Below, piece by piece: positions 1-9,100 of a stretch of 64,000 nt of DNA. The first letter of the stretch is position 1; each line of letters starts with the position of its first letter. The stretch comes from Cyanomargarita calcarea GSE-NOS-MK-12-04C (GTDB lineage: Bacteria > Cyanobacteriota > Cyanobacteriia > Cyanobacteriales > Nostocaceae). The notes under the pieces were generated by a model, which did no database searches, had not been told where the DNA came from, and was given only the letters and a program-made list of their open reading frames with translations. The DNA lies in contig JAHHGZ010000010.1 in the NCBI GenBank assembly GCA_019359595.1, positions 124,001-188,000 of the forward strand. The letters are read 5' to 3'. The translations under genes and the position numbers were made by a program.

Positions 1-762
1 ACCCCCCAGTAATACGGCAAACATATCTAAGCTAATTGCCGCTAAAATCAGTTGATTCTGCCAAACAAACGTCGCACCAGCCGCAAGTGCTTTCAAGGAA
101 ATAGGTTCATTGGAACGGGTGAATTTTGGTTCTGCCACCATCGCCATTAAAATAAAACAGAGTAACCCGGCAACAGCAGCTAGCACATATACACCCGTCG
201 CACCTCCCAAAAGCGCGATCGCAAACCCTCCTAAAGCAGGTCCCACTACTGACGCAATCTGAAAACTACTGCTATTCCAAGTCGCTGCATTGGTAAACAA
301 AGTCACAGGTATCAGTTGAAACATCAGCGCATCGCTAGCAGGTTTGAGGAATGCCTTGGCAATACCTGTTATCACCAAAATTGTGTAAATTAGAACAACT
401 GAATTTGGCATATGAGTGTAGGAAATTACTGCCAAACCCAGGGAACACAAGATAAACATCATCACCGACAACAACATGGTGGGTTTGCGATGATATTTAT
501 CTGCTACATGACCAGCGATTAAAGTCAGTAAAATTGCTGGCACAACTTGCGCCAGTCCAATCCCACCCAACACCAAAGCAGAACCAGTACGCTCGTAGAG
601 TTCCCAACCCAACGCTACTGTCTGCATTTGCCCAGCCGTAAACAGGAGGGTGCGGCCGATGGTAAACAGTCGATAATCCCGAAATCTCAGGGCTGCAAAG
701 GCATCGTGTTGTGTAGCCTCAGCCTCACGGAGCTTTTTTAACTTCTGATTTCTCAAAGACAT
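1..762 (-). CDS. MFS drug-efflux transporter (partial, C-terminus outside window)
   Basis: This is an inner-membrane efflux permease of the major facilitator superfamily, EntS-like by overall look. The reading frame is open from an ATG at 762 to the window edge, giving 254 residues with about six hydrophobic helices. A loop between early helices reads GHVADKYHRKP, the typical MFS basic loop. The start overlaps the end of the upstream marR gene by 38 bp, and this tight overlap suggests translational coupling in the efflux operon. The substrate is unknown. The family call is firm; the exact start is less so because no strong ribosome binding site is visible. Confidence 0.8.
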   Translation of the reverse strand, partial: MSLRNQKLKKLREAEATQHDAFAALRFRDYRLFTIGRTLLFTAGQMQTVALGWELYERTGSALVLGGIGLAQVVPAILLTLIAGHVADKYHRKPTMLLSVMMFILCSLGLAVISYTHMPNSVVLIYTILVITGIAKAFLKPASDALMFQLIPVTLFTNAATWNSSSFQIASVVGPALGGFAIALLGGATGVYVLAAVAGLLCFILMAMVAEPKFTRSNEPISLKALAAGATFVWQNQLILAAISLDMFAVLLGG

Positions 763-1186
763 TTTTAAGTAGAGTTAACCCTTCTTGAATTTGTGTAATT
801 TCCTTCGCCGAAAGACCGTCTAACAAGTCTGCAATATGAGCGCGAGTTTGTGCTTGGGTTTGCTCAAGATGGTGCTTGCCTTCCGAAGTCAGGTATAAAA
901 CTATTTTCCGTCGTTCCTGGGGGTGGTCGCTGCGTAGCACAAAATCGCGTTGTACCAGCCTTTCTGTAGTTGTGGATGCCGTTGCACAGGTAACACCGAG
1001 ATGTTCCGCTAGGTCAGATAAGGAAGCTCCAGGATTGCGTTTGAGAAATGCTAGCGATCGCAACTGCGGTACAGACAAAGAAGCGGCACTATTTTCGCGC
1101 ATATCCGCTCGGATAAACCGCATTACCAATGGAATAGTATCCATGACTCGATTGGCACATTCTTGAGTCGGTTTATCCAATTGCAT
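725..1186 (-). CDS. MarR-family transcriptional regulator
   Basis: A 153-residue winged-helix DNA-binding protein of the MarR family, usually a ligand-released repressor of efflux genes. The central part (about residues 40-100) has the helix-turn-helix and wing pattern: SVPQLRSLAFL, then SLSDLAEHLGVTCATAS, then LVQRDFVLRSDHPQERRK with the usual D-x-R-x-x wing. It lies 19 bp after the ABC permease and overlaps the MFS gene, so it is probably co-transcribed with the pumps it controls. A 13-bp palindrome at 2887-2899, over the operon promoter, is the likely operator (inference). Confidence 0.9.
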   Translation of the reverse strand: MQLDKPTQECANRVMDTIPLVMRFIRADMRENSAASLSVPQLRSLAFLKRNPGASLSDLAEHLGVTCATASTTTERLVQRDFVLRSDHPQERRKIVLYLTSEGKHHLEQTQAQTRAHIADLLDGLSAKEITQIQEGLTLLKNVFEKSEVKKAP

Positions 1187-1205
1187 GGGCTAGTTATTCT
1201 CCTGG

Positions 1206-2060
1206 TTACATTGCCACCCGTGGATAAAGTTTTCCACAGATGTAGGTCAAGCCTATTAATGTTAGCAAGAGAATTGTACAATCCAAAGTAAACCCGTAAA
1301 GGCTGATGCCATTGAGAAGCATTTTACCCCGTAAAGCATCAACTTGATATGTTAAGGGATTGATGCGGGAAATAAACTGTAACCATCCCGGCATTAGAGA
1401 AATGGGATAGATGGCATTGCTGGCAAAAAAGAACGGCATGGTGATTAATTGCCCGATTCCCGTCATCCGTTCCCGCGTTTTGACCACGCAGCCAATAATT
1501 AATGAAAATACACAAAAACAACCCGCTCCCAGTACGACAATTAGCAGGACTTGCAAAAATGCTAGAAGGTTGAGATTGAGTTTAACACCCAATACAAATG
1601 CTAATCCATAAATAATAAATACCTGTGACAAGCACCGCACCCCACAAGCCAAGGCTTTGCCCAAAACCATTGCCGAACGAGGGATAGGACTCGCTAGCAA
1701 TTTATGCACGACTCCTAAATCTCGCTCCCAAATCAACGCCATCCCACCTGTGAAAATTGCCACAAATAAGACGCTTTGAGCGAGAATACCAGCCGAGATA
1801 AAGTCTAAATAGGGTAAGTTTCCTGTGGGAATAGCGCGGGTTCGGGTGAAAACTTGCCCAAAAATCAGCAGCCACAATGCAGGTTGGACGCTTCTAACCA
1901 CTAAATCAGTTGGGTCATGGCGGAGTTTACGCACTTCCAACTCGGCGATAACGAGGGTTTTGTTAATTAATTCAATAATTGCAGAGATAAAATTGCGCTC
2001 TGGCTTTGGTTGTGTATCAACCCAACCGTTGAGCATTACGCCGGGTTCTTGCGGTTTCAC
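1206..2060 (-). CDS. ABC-2 type transporter permease (DrrB-like)
   Basis: Membrane component of a drug/daunorubicin-type ABC exporter, 284 residues with about six membrane spans. The ABC-2 signature region reads GGMALIWERDLGVVHKLLASPIP, which is the conserved segment after the second span, here split around its middle only by wording. The first codon at 2060 is GTG; an in-frame ATG at 2036 is an alternative. It overlaps the ATPase gene by 44 bp, so the two subunits are almost certainly made together. The substrate cannot be read from sequence; the adjacent MarR and MFS genes point to a toxic small molecule. Confidence 0.88.
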   Translation of the reverse strand: MKPQEPGVMLNGWVDTQPKPERNFISAIIELINKTLVIAELEVRKLRHDPTDLVVRSVQPALWLLIFGQVFTRTRAIPTGNLPYLDFISAGILAQSVLFVAIFTGGMALIWERDLGVVHKLLASPIPRSAMVLGKALACGVRCLSQVFIIYGLAFVLGVKLNLNLLAFLQVLLIVVLGAGCFCVFSLIIGCVVKTRERMTGIGQLITMPFFFASNAIYPISLMPGWLQFISRINPLTYQVDALRGKMLLNGISLYGFTLDCTILLLTLIGLTYICGKLYPRVAM

Positions 2061-2877
2061 GGTAGCTAACTCCTGATGTTAATTGGTCGCCTGTATAGTA
2101 AATAAAGACATCATCCAAGGTTGCACCCGACTTATCCAAAGAGGCTTTTAAGTCAGTCGGTGTGCCAGTGATAATTTCTTTGCCGTGCTGCATAATTGTC
2201 ACGCGATTGCACAAGTTATCGGCTTCTTCTAAAAAGTGAGTAGTTAAAAATATCGTTGTGCCAAAGTCTTCACGCAGTTGTTGTACCAATTGCCAAACCT
2301 GATTCCGAGCGATGGGATCGAGTCCGACAGTCGGCTCATCCAAAAACAAAATCGGCGGTTCATGCATGATGGATTGGGCAATTTCCAATTTGCGAATCAT
2401 CCCACCAGAATAATTTTTCACCAAACGGTTTTGCACATCTTGCAAACCCATAAACACCAGAACATTGCGAATACATCGCTCCCGTCGTATCCGGGGAATA
2501 TCATACAGCTTGGCAAAAATTAACAGATTTTCGTAACCCGTGAGGTTGCCATCTGCAGAAAGCGCTTGCGGTACGTAACCAATCAGCCGTCTAACAGCAA
2601 CAGGCTGATGCGTCACGTCATAACCTGCCAAAATTGCCTTCCCTGCACTCAGCGGCAACAAGGTAGTCAACATTTTTATTACCGTACTCTTACCCGCACC
2701 ATTCGGCCCGAGCAAGCCAAAAACTTCACCCTGTTTGACAGAGATATTCAGAGAATCAACGGCAACAAACTTGTCAAAGCGGCGTGTCAGCCCCTGTGTT
2801 GATATTACCGTATCAGTGCCATTGTCCGGTTTTTTGGGTTCTACTTGTCCCGTAAGCGTTGTCACGACTCTATGCAA
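2017..2877 (-). CDS. ABC transporter ATP-binding protein (DrrA-like)
   Basis: Cytoplasmic ATPase of the exporter, 286 residues. Walker A is GLLGPNGAGKST, the signature is YSGGMIRKLEIAQS, Walker B is PILFLDEPTVGLDP, and the H-loop is TTHFLEEAD. This set places it in the DrrA/CcmA exporter branch. The open frame begins with TTG at 2877; a GTG at 2865 has better spacing from an AAGGG ribosome-binding-like stretch and may be the true start. It is the first gene of the operon ATPase, permease, MarR, MFS. The C-terminal tail overlaps the permease start. Confidence 0.9.
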   Translation of the reverse strand: MHRVVTTLTGQVEPKKPDNGTDTVISTQGLTRRFDKFVAVDSLNISVKQGEVFGLLGPNGAGKSTVIKMLTTLLPLSAGKAILAGYDVTHQPVAVRRLIGYVPQALSADGNLTGYENLLIFAKLYDIPRIRRERCIRNVLVFMGLQDVQNRLVKNYSGGMIRKLEIAQSIMHEPPILFLDEPTVGLDPIARNQVWQLVQQLREDFGTTIFLTTHFLEEADNLCNRVTIMQHGKEIITGTPTDLKASLDKSGATLDDVFIYYTGDQLTSGVSYRETARTRRNAQRLG

Positions 2878-2886
2878 CCCTTATAT

Positions 2887-2927
2887 TTAGATAATCTAAT
2901 TATTAGCTTCTCATGATGTAAAGTCAA
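2887..2927 (-). promoter_or_regulatory. Candidate efflux-operon promoter with MarR-type operator
   Basis: On the minus strand a TTGACT box (2927-2922) is followed after 17 bp by AATAAT (2904-2899). Directly at the end of that -10 is a perfect 13-bp inverted repeat, TTAGAT-T-ATCTAA (2887-2899). A palindrome over the -10/+1 region of an operon that encodes its own MarR regulator fits repression by occlusion. The match is seen in the sequence; the regulator assignment is inferred. Confidence 0.5.
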
Positions 2928-3067
2928 TAGCTTATTTTTGGCAATAGGGTATTGGTGGAAGACAGAATGCAGATATACGTAAATAATTGTAAAAAAACTT
3001 ACCAAAAGTCAATTGCGGCATTGACTTAGCTTTTGCCCCGTTCCCAGTTTGCGGGCTGGAAATACCT

Positions 3068-3235
3068 TCTCTAAGTATCTTTCACTTGCACGAAAAACGA
3101 CGCGAGTATGATGTACTTCCACTGACTGATGAAGCGATCGCAAAACAGCAAGATGTTGCTGATACCTTCTACAAAATCAAATTGATTCCAAAACAAGTCA
3201 TTATGAAAGAAGCAGTTTGGCAAGGTAACAATTAA
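3068..3235 (+). pseudogene. C-terminal remnant of a sulfonate-type ABC substrate-binding protein
   Basis: A frame ending at the TAA of 3233-3235 reads EYDVLPLTDEAIAKQQDVAD, then TFYKIKLIPKQVIMKEAVWQ. This resembles the C-terminal end of SsuA-like aliphatic sulfonate binding proteins as I know the family. There is no start codon, signal peptide or upstream domain, so it is a dead 3' fragment of roughly 50 codons. The assignment rests on pattern memory only. Confidence 0.45.
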
Positions 3236-3310
3236 ACAAAAAATTTAAGTAAGGTGGGTTACAATACTGCAAAGGTTAAGCCCAAAAATCCGCCCTGAAC
3301 TAAAGTACTT

Positions 3311-3457
3311 GCTCATAGCTAAATTTTGCAAGAGGGCGCTGTACGCCCTCTTGCAGGGTAAGCTTACTAGGCAGCTTTTTAACCCATTTTAATGGGTTTA
3401 AGCTTTCAGCCGGTACGCCCTTGGCGTTCCGAAGGTAATTTATTTCACGGCTCAAAA
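3311..3457. repeat. Dispersed hairpin repeat, copy A, with nested palindromes
   Basis: This segment shares its ends and core with 39872-39968: 'agctaaattttg', then the hairpin AACCCATT-TT-AATGGGTT (3381-3398), then 'tttatttcacggctc'. Copy A has two extra palindromes that copy B lacks: GCAAGAGGGCG/CGCCCTCTTGC (3328-3354) and a GGTACGCC/GGCGTTCC hairpin (about 3411-3437). The hairpin style recalls IS200/IS605-related or REP-like elements, but no transposase is present. A 69-codon open frame across it is not believed to be a gene. Confidence 0.7.
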
Positions 3458-3592
3458 CCTTCGCAGTATTGGGGTGGGTTAGGCGGAATATTATATCTAA
3501 ATCTTTCATAGGGCGTTGTAGAGGTCTTAACCTTCAGCAGTTTAGGTAAAATAGTTCTAGAAGGGGAAAGCAGACAACTAAGGGAGAGCGCG

Positions 3593-3669
3593 ATGGGAAA
3601 TCCTTTTCCTGGGATGAATCCATATTTGGAACAGCCGGAATTTTGGCATCAGGTACACAATCGTCTATC
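3593..3669 (+). pseudogene. DUF4058 N-terminal fragment
   Basis: An ATG at 3593 with a GGGAGAG-like ribosome binding site opens MGNPFPGMNPYLEQPEFWHQ, then VHNRL. This is the characteristic start of cyanobacterial DUF4058 proteins, normally about 250 residues. Similarity stops near 3669, where the sequence becomes the reverse complement of a Uma2 gene. The open frame runs on to 4045, but that part is antisense Uma2 sequence, so only about 25 codons are genuine. Confidence 0.7.
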
Positions 3670-3972
3670 GGGAGAACGAGTAGCACCATTGGGTAAAATA
3701 AAGCCAGTAGAGGAGTCAAAGGCTAACCCAGGTTCACCCGAATTACGCCACCACAGATATAACTCCCCAGACATACTCCAATTGTATGCTCCAGTTTCCC
3801 AACCTGTTGGTGGGTTCACAATTAACTCTCCTTGTGCAGTTCTTTCTAGTTTCAAGTCTCGGTTTACTGCTGCTAGGGCTACAAACTGTTCTTGGGTAAC
3901 GTACAGCCCAATTGATGATGGCAACTCAATCTTGCTAGTTTGGTTCTCAGGACTGGGGGGTGTCTGTACCAT
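3667..3972 (-). pseudogene. Uma2-family nuclease, N-terminal fragment
   Basis: From an ATG at 3972, preceded by AGAGGTCAAG, the frame reads MVQTPPSPENQ and continues to GFILPNGATRSPD. This is the N-terminal half of a Uma2 (DUF820, PD-(D/E)XK fold) protein. It stops right after the conserved N-G-A-x-R-S-P-D segment, where it runs into the DUF4058 fragment on the other strand. The catalytic core after that motif is lost, so the gene is non-functional. Family members are usually near 200 residues; about 100 remain. Confidence 0.72.
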
Positions 3973-4356
3973 CTTGACCTCTTGTAAAATAGGGATTACA
4001 GGAAAGATGACTACCCTATTGACTAACATATTTTACAATGCATGAAGGCGCAATCGCATTTGGTAATTAGGGTAGCCGATGGTCTTCGCTGAAACCTTGT
4101 ATAGTGCGATCGCCTTTCGTATAATCTCAACAATTAGCGTGATTGTAGGAATAGTGCGATCGCACCCAATAGGCACACTGTCAGCGCGTAGTTCAATACT
4201 ACTGAATAAAGGCACTTTTAATTACTCTTGATAATTATACCAGCACATCAAACCCTTTTTCATCTCTCAATTTTCTATCATATGCGGAAAGGGGGATTAA
4301 GAAGATTCAAAAATTAGAAAGTTAAAATGGTTAAAATCATGAAATTATAGTAAGGT

Positions 4357-4899
4357 ATGCACAAATTTTCCCCAGCTTCGGTTCACGAGGTAATAGTATT
4401 TGGTGCTTCCAGACCTGGATACTCGAATCAGGAGATACTTGATTGGGTCGATTTTATGAAGTGTCAAGGCATTAAGCGAGTTTGCTGCCTTCTTGACGAT
4501 ATACAGCTAGCTCGTTACTCCAATCTTTTAAGTACATATCAACAGGCATTTGGTAATGAGCAAGTTTGCTGGGCACCGATTAAAGATTATCATTTATCTG
4601 ATTTAGAAACCCTGACTATTAAAATACTTCCTTTCTTGATAGAAGCAGACAAAAAAGGAGAGAAAGTAGTTGTCCATTGTGCTGGTGGCATCGGACGCAC
4701 TGGTCATGTTCTAGCTGCATGGCTGGCTAGCGTGCGGGGATTATCAAACAAAGCGGCAATAACTGCTGTCAGAAGAACAGGTAGAAATCCATATGAAGCT
4801 GCGATCGCTGCTGCGGTGAAAGGCAAAAATCCCTTGAAAGTTGTAGCAGAACTGAATGCGCTGCTTGATGGTTGTCGTTTATGGGTGGGTGGCCAATAG
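4357..4899 (+). CDS. Dual-specificity/tyrosine phosphatase-like protein
   Basis: A 180-residue cytoplasmic protein with the cysteine phosphatase P-loop HCAGGIGRTG: catalytic Cys108 and Arg114 in the C-x5-R spacing. An upstream loop, CWAPIKDYHLSDLETL, may supply the general acid aspartate. It would dephosphorylate phosphotyrosine or another phospho-ester; the substrate is unknown. It stands alone, with a Uma2 gene 376 bp downstream. The first ATG is used although no strong ribosome binding site is visible. Confidence 0.85.
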   Translation: MHKFSPASVHEVIVFGASRPGYSNQEILDWVDFMKCQGIKRVCCLLDDIQLARYSNLLSTYQQAFGNEQVCWAPIKDYHLSDLETLTIKILPFLIEADKKGEKVVVHCAGGIGRTGHVLAAWLASVRGLSNKAAITAVRRTGRNPYEAAIAAAVKGKNPLKVVAELNALLDGCRLWVGGQ

Positions 4900-5275
4900 C
4901 ACGGTACATTATCTTGCAAAAAGGCGATCGCGGAATTATAATTCTGTATGATGTCCCTTTGCGTAAAGATAACTACGATTTTATACACAGCCCTAGTTCG
5001 TAAATTTCTATAAAAGCGATCGCCGCAATTAGGGAAAACTATGGGAGTATCAGCTTTGACTAGGAGGTGTTCTTCTCCTAGTTCCGCACCAAAGTAAATC
5101 CCTTCTTTGAGGTCGGGTTTCCCAGATGAATTTGAGTAAAGTACAGAGCCAATAAATCTAGCTAGAGGAAAGGTTGTCCAGGAGCAAAGGGAAAGAAGTC
5201 CTAGCATTAAAATCGGCTATCTGAAGAAGCATAACCCCCAAACCTTCGATCCAGAAATCTCGCAGTGAGGAAACT

Positions 5276-5932
5276 ATGCAAGTCCAACTCAAACAGATCG
5301 TCGTCTCTCCCGGTCAGCAACTCCTAATGACTGATGTCAGTTGGCTGATGTACGAACAACTCCTAGAAGAGTTTGGGGAAAAACGAGGTTCGCGGATTAA
5401 TTACAGTGAGGGAGTCTTAGAAATCATGGTGCCCTTACCTGAACATGAAGATGATAAAGTAATAATAGCCGACTTGGTGAAGGTGCTTCTTGAAGAACTT
5501 GATATTGAATTTAGAAGCTTGGGGTCAACAACCTTTAAAAGCAAAACTATGAAGCAGGGTATAGAAGCAGATGACTGTTTCTATATCGAAAACGAAGCAG
5601 CAGTTCGGGGTAAAAAGCGCATCGATTTAACTGTAGACCCCCCACCAGATTTAACCCTTGAAATTGACATCACATCCCGAACCCGGTTCGATAACTACGA
5701 AGTCTTAGGGGTGGGAGAACTATGGCGATTTAACGGAACGCAATTAGAAATTAACGTACTGCAATCGGGTCATTATGTCCAGGTGAATGAAAGTCCTCAT
5801 TTCCCTGGTTTTCCCTTGAGTGAGGTAATTCCACACTATCTAGAACGCAGTAAAATAGAGGGGAGAAATAAAATAATGAAGGCGTTTCGTGCTTGGGTGA
5901 GGACAAGGATTGGAGAAAATAAAGGTAAATAA
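5276..5932 (+). CDS. Uma2 family putative endonuclease
   Basis: A 218-residue Uma2 (DUF820) protein with the PD-(D/E)XK-type layout: GVLEIMVPLPEHE early, EADDCFYIEN in the middle, and PPPDLTLEIDITS carrying the acidic catalytic residues. The family is greatly expanded in cyanobacteria; its biological role is not settled. An AGTGAGGAAACT ribosome binding site precedes the ATG. The C-terminal 25 residues are rich in Arg/Lys. It is full length, unlike the fragment at 3667, and is one of four apparently intact Uma2 genes in this window. Confidence 0.85.
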   Translation: MQVQLKQIVVSPGQQLLMTDVSWLMYEQLLEEFGEKRGSRINYSEGVLEIMVPLPEHEDDKVIIADLVKVLLEELDIEFRSLGSTTFKSKTMKQGIEADDCFYIENEAAVRGKKRIDLTVDPPPDLTLEIDITSRTRFDNYEVLGVGELWRFNGTQLEINVLQSGHYVQVNESPHFPGFPLSEVIPHYLERSKIEGRNKIMKAFRAWVRTRIGENKGK

Positions 5933-6185
5933 TGTTACCTTCTGTAGATGTATTCTCCGTATTTACTTGTCTTTAAATATAGTTGAATTTTTTTGTGCCC
6001 ACCTACTTAGAAGTAGCACGATAAACTCAAACTAAATCCTCACAGTAATAAAGGTGACTTAATTCAACACATTTTATTAACGGAAAATCTTTCACGCATA
6101 TCTACTGTTATGGTAGGCGATCGCCAATATGACATTATTGAATTACTTTAATCGCTGTATTGTTTTCTATTTGCACTCATACTTA

Positions 6186-9100
6186 TTAATTCAGATCGCA
6201 AATATGTCTATCTTCCTCTTTTAGCTTGGAGCTATTTTTCACATAATCACGCACCCAATTACACCCCTGTTTTAATAACTTATCTAGTTCCATGTTTTTC
6301 AAATCCCAGAGAATTATTGTTTTCTCCAAACCAGCAGAAGCAGATGCTAAAATATGGTCGTTGATAAAACTTACATTTCTAATTGCACTTTTGTGACCAT
6401 GAAGACTGTGAAGTAAACTCCCATCACTTCTTTGCCAAACTTTAATTATTGCATCTTCTCCAGCAGAAGCTAAAAGTTGACCATTTGGGCTGAAATTTAA
6501 ACTTAATATATCTCCTTTATGAGCAGTCAAAGATTTTATTAAGGTTCCATCACTTGTATTCCAAAGCTTAATTGTTCCATCAAAACTAGCAGATGCTAGT
6601 AACTTACCATCTGGGCTAAAACTTACATTTTTAACAGCAAAATTATTATTTTCTAGAGTTTTAAATATTTGCCAATTTTTACTATTTTTCCAAAGCTTAA
6701 TTTTTCCATCTTTGCTACCAGAAGCTAAAATTTGACCGTTGGGACTAAAGTTAAGGCTGAGGATTTTATCATTATGCCCTGTTAGCGATTGCAGTAATTT
6801 TTTATTACTCACATTCCAAATATTTATAATATTGCTATCACCAATTGTTGCTAGAATTTGACCATCTTGATTAAATTTTATATCTAATACAGAGGTACTT
6901 TCTTTCCAGCTATCAAGTAATTTACCATCCTTAATTCTCCAAAATTTAATTACCCCATCAATACTGGCAGAAGATAGAAACTTATTGTTGGGACTAAAAC
7001 TAGCACTTTCAACCGATTTTGGATGTTTTAGAGTTTGTAATAGTTTACCGTCAAAGCTCCAAAGTTTAACCGTGTTATCATTACTAGCTGTAGCAAAAAT
7101 TTTACCGTCGGGACTAACACTCATTTTTTTGATAACATCATCATGGTCTGTAATAATTTTGAATAAATGCTCATTCAAGCTCCAAAGAATAACTTTTTTA
7201 TCTTCTCCAGCAGAAGCAAGGGTGCTACTATCCGGGCTAAAACTTACACTGTAAACTTTATTAGTATGACTTAAGCTTTCAATTAATCGACCATCACTTC
7301 TTCTCCAAACTCTAACTTTGTTATCATCGCTAGCAGTAGCTAAAAATTTACCATCCCGACTAAAGCTGATACTATTCACCCAATCTTCATGGGATTTAAG
7401 TGTTCCGACTAATTGCCAATTATCGGTTTTCCAAATTTTAACTGTGTTATCTTCACTAGCTGTTGCTAAAAATTTACCATCTTGACTAAAACTGACATAT
7501 AAAACTGCTTTATTATGAGCGTTAATAGTTTTAACTACCCTTCCATCTTTGCTGTTCCAAATTTTAACAGTTCCATTTTTATTGGCGGAAGCTAATAATT
7601 GTACATCAGAATTATTGGTTGAACTAATATTTGGAGAGTAATTTATATGCAAAATTGTATTTTCCGAATCTTGAATAGTTCTAATTAATTTCCAATTCTG
7701 ACTTGCATTCCAGATATTTATTTTCCCATGACTATCGTCACTTGTAGCCAGATTTTGTCCATCGTCCGAAAAATTAATGCTAGCAGCCCAACCTCTTTTA
7801 CTTTCTTTTTTGAGAGTTTTTAGTAAAATTCCGTCTTTCGAGTTCCAAAGCTTTACTGCTCCAACTTCATCAACTGTAGCTAATAAATTTCCATTTTTGC
7901 TGAAACAGAGAGCTAAAATTGCATATTTTTGCCGAGGAAAAGTTAATAATAACTTACCATTTTTATTCCAAATTTTAATATATTTATCTTCGCTCACAGT
8001 AGCTAATAAGTTTCCATCTGGACTAAAAGAGACTCCTTTTATTCCTGCGTTATGTCCTTCTAAACGGTTACGCTCTTTGGTAAAATTAACTGTCCGCTGT
8101 AATATTTCTAAAAGCTGAATTTTAGTATTTTTATCTACCCCATAGGTACTTTGAATTTGCGTTCCTGCTTTTAATGCTTCTAATAAAGCATCAAGTTTTT
8201 GTTCGGAAACAAATAGCACATTTGCGAATATACTTGAAGACTTAATTTTTTCTAATTGTGTTTGTTTAACCATTCTCGAAGCCCATAGTCCAGCTAATAC
8301 TGCTACTATTAGGGTAAGCGCTAATATTCCACCTCCAACCTGAATTCGTCGTTTAGCCTTTTGGTTAGCTACAAATAAAACTTGATTTGCTTGTGTTAAT
8401 ATCTGTGTTGCTTCCGCTTCGGCTTGAAATCTTTTCTCAATATCCCGCTTTTCCACTTCTTGACTAGCATCTAAAAATCTTCGCTCCAAATCGCTTAGAC
8501 CTTTATCTGCTGCCCAGTTGCGAGCATCCTGTAAGGTTTGTCCTCGCAATAAACGTGACTCATCCTCAAAGTTAGAATTAACCCAAGCATTCAAAGTTTC
8601 ATTGTAGGGTCGAATGTTTGCTAGTATTCGTTCGAGCCATGTTTGATTAAATATCTCAGCATAAATGCAATTATATATTTGCAATTTGCCTTGGTGTTTG
8701 ACAACTAATCCAGTTAAACGCAATTGTGTTTGTTCAGGACTGTCCGAAGCTAATATTTCTCCTTCTTGTAATATTTGTTGATACAATCCTAATAATCTTC
8801 CAGTCTGATTTTGCGAGCTTTGCGTTAGGCGATCGCGTATGGTTCGTAAATGCTCTGGTTCGTCCTGCGCTTCCCAGTTTTGGATTATTTGCGTTTGTAC
8901 CAATTTCTCCACACATTCCCGTTCTTGGTATTCTGGGAATGAATCTTGAGAAATGCAAATCAGTTGACAAAGCTTTTGAGTCAAAAATGGCTGTCCGGAA
9001 GTCCACTTTAAGACCTCTTCGAGTATCGCTTTGGGTCTTGTAACTATTCCCTCTAAACCTCGAACTAAAACTTCTGCTTCATCTAATTCAAATCCTGCTA

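Noticed and set aside
3300-3509. 69-codon minus-strand open frame
   Set aside because: It lies wholly in the dispersed hairpin repeat and its inserted palindromes; no protein-like conservation expected.
3670-4045. Continuation of the 150-codon plus-strand open frame after the DUF4058 start
   Set aside because: This part is the antisense of a Uma2 fragment, so the frame is open by chance.
4704-5207. 167-codon minus-strand open frame overlapping the phosphatase 3' end
   Set aside because: Its 3' half is antisense to the phosphatase gene and the rest (GIYFGAELGEEHLLVKADTP) matches nothing I know; no ribosome binding site. An unrecognised fragment near 5030-5207 cannot be excluded.
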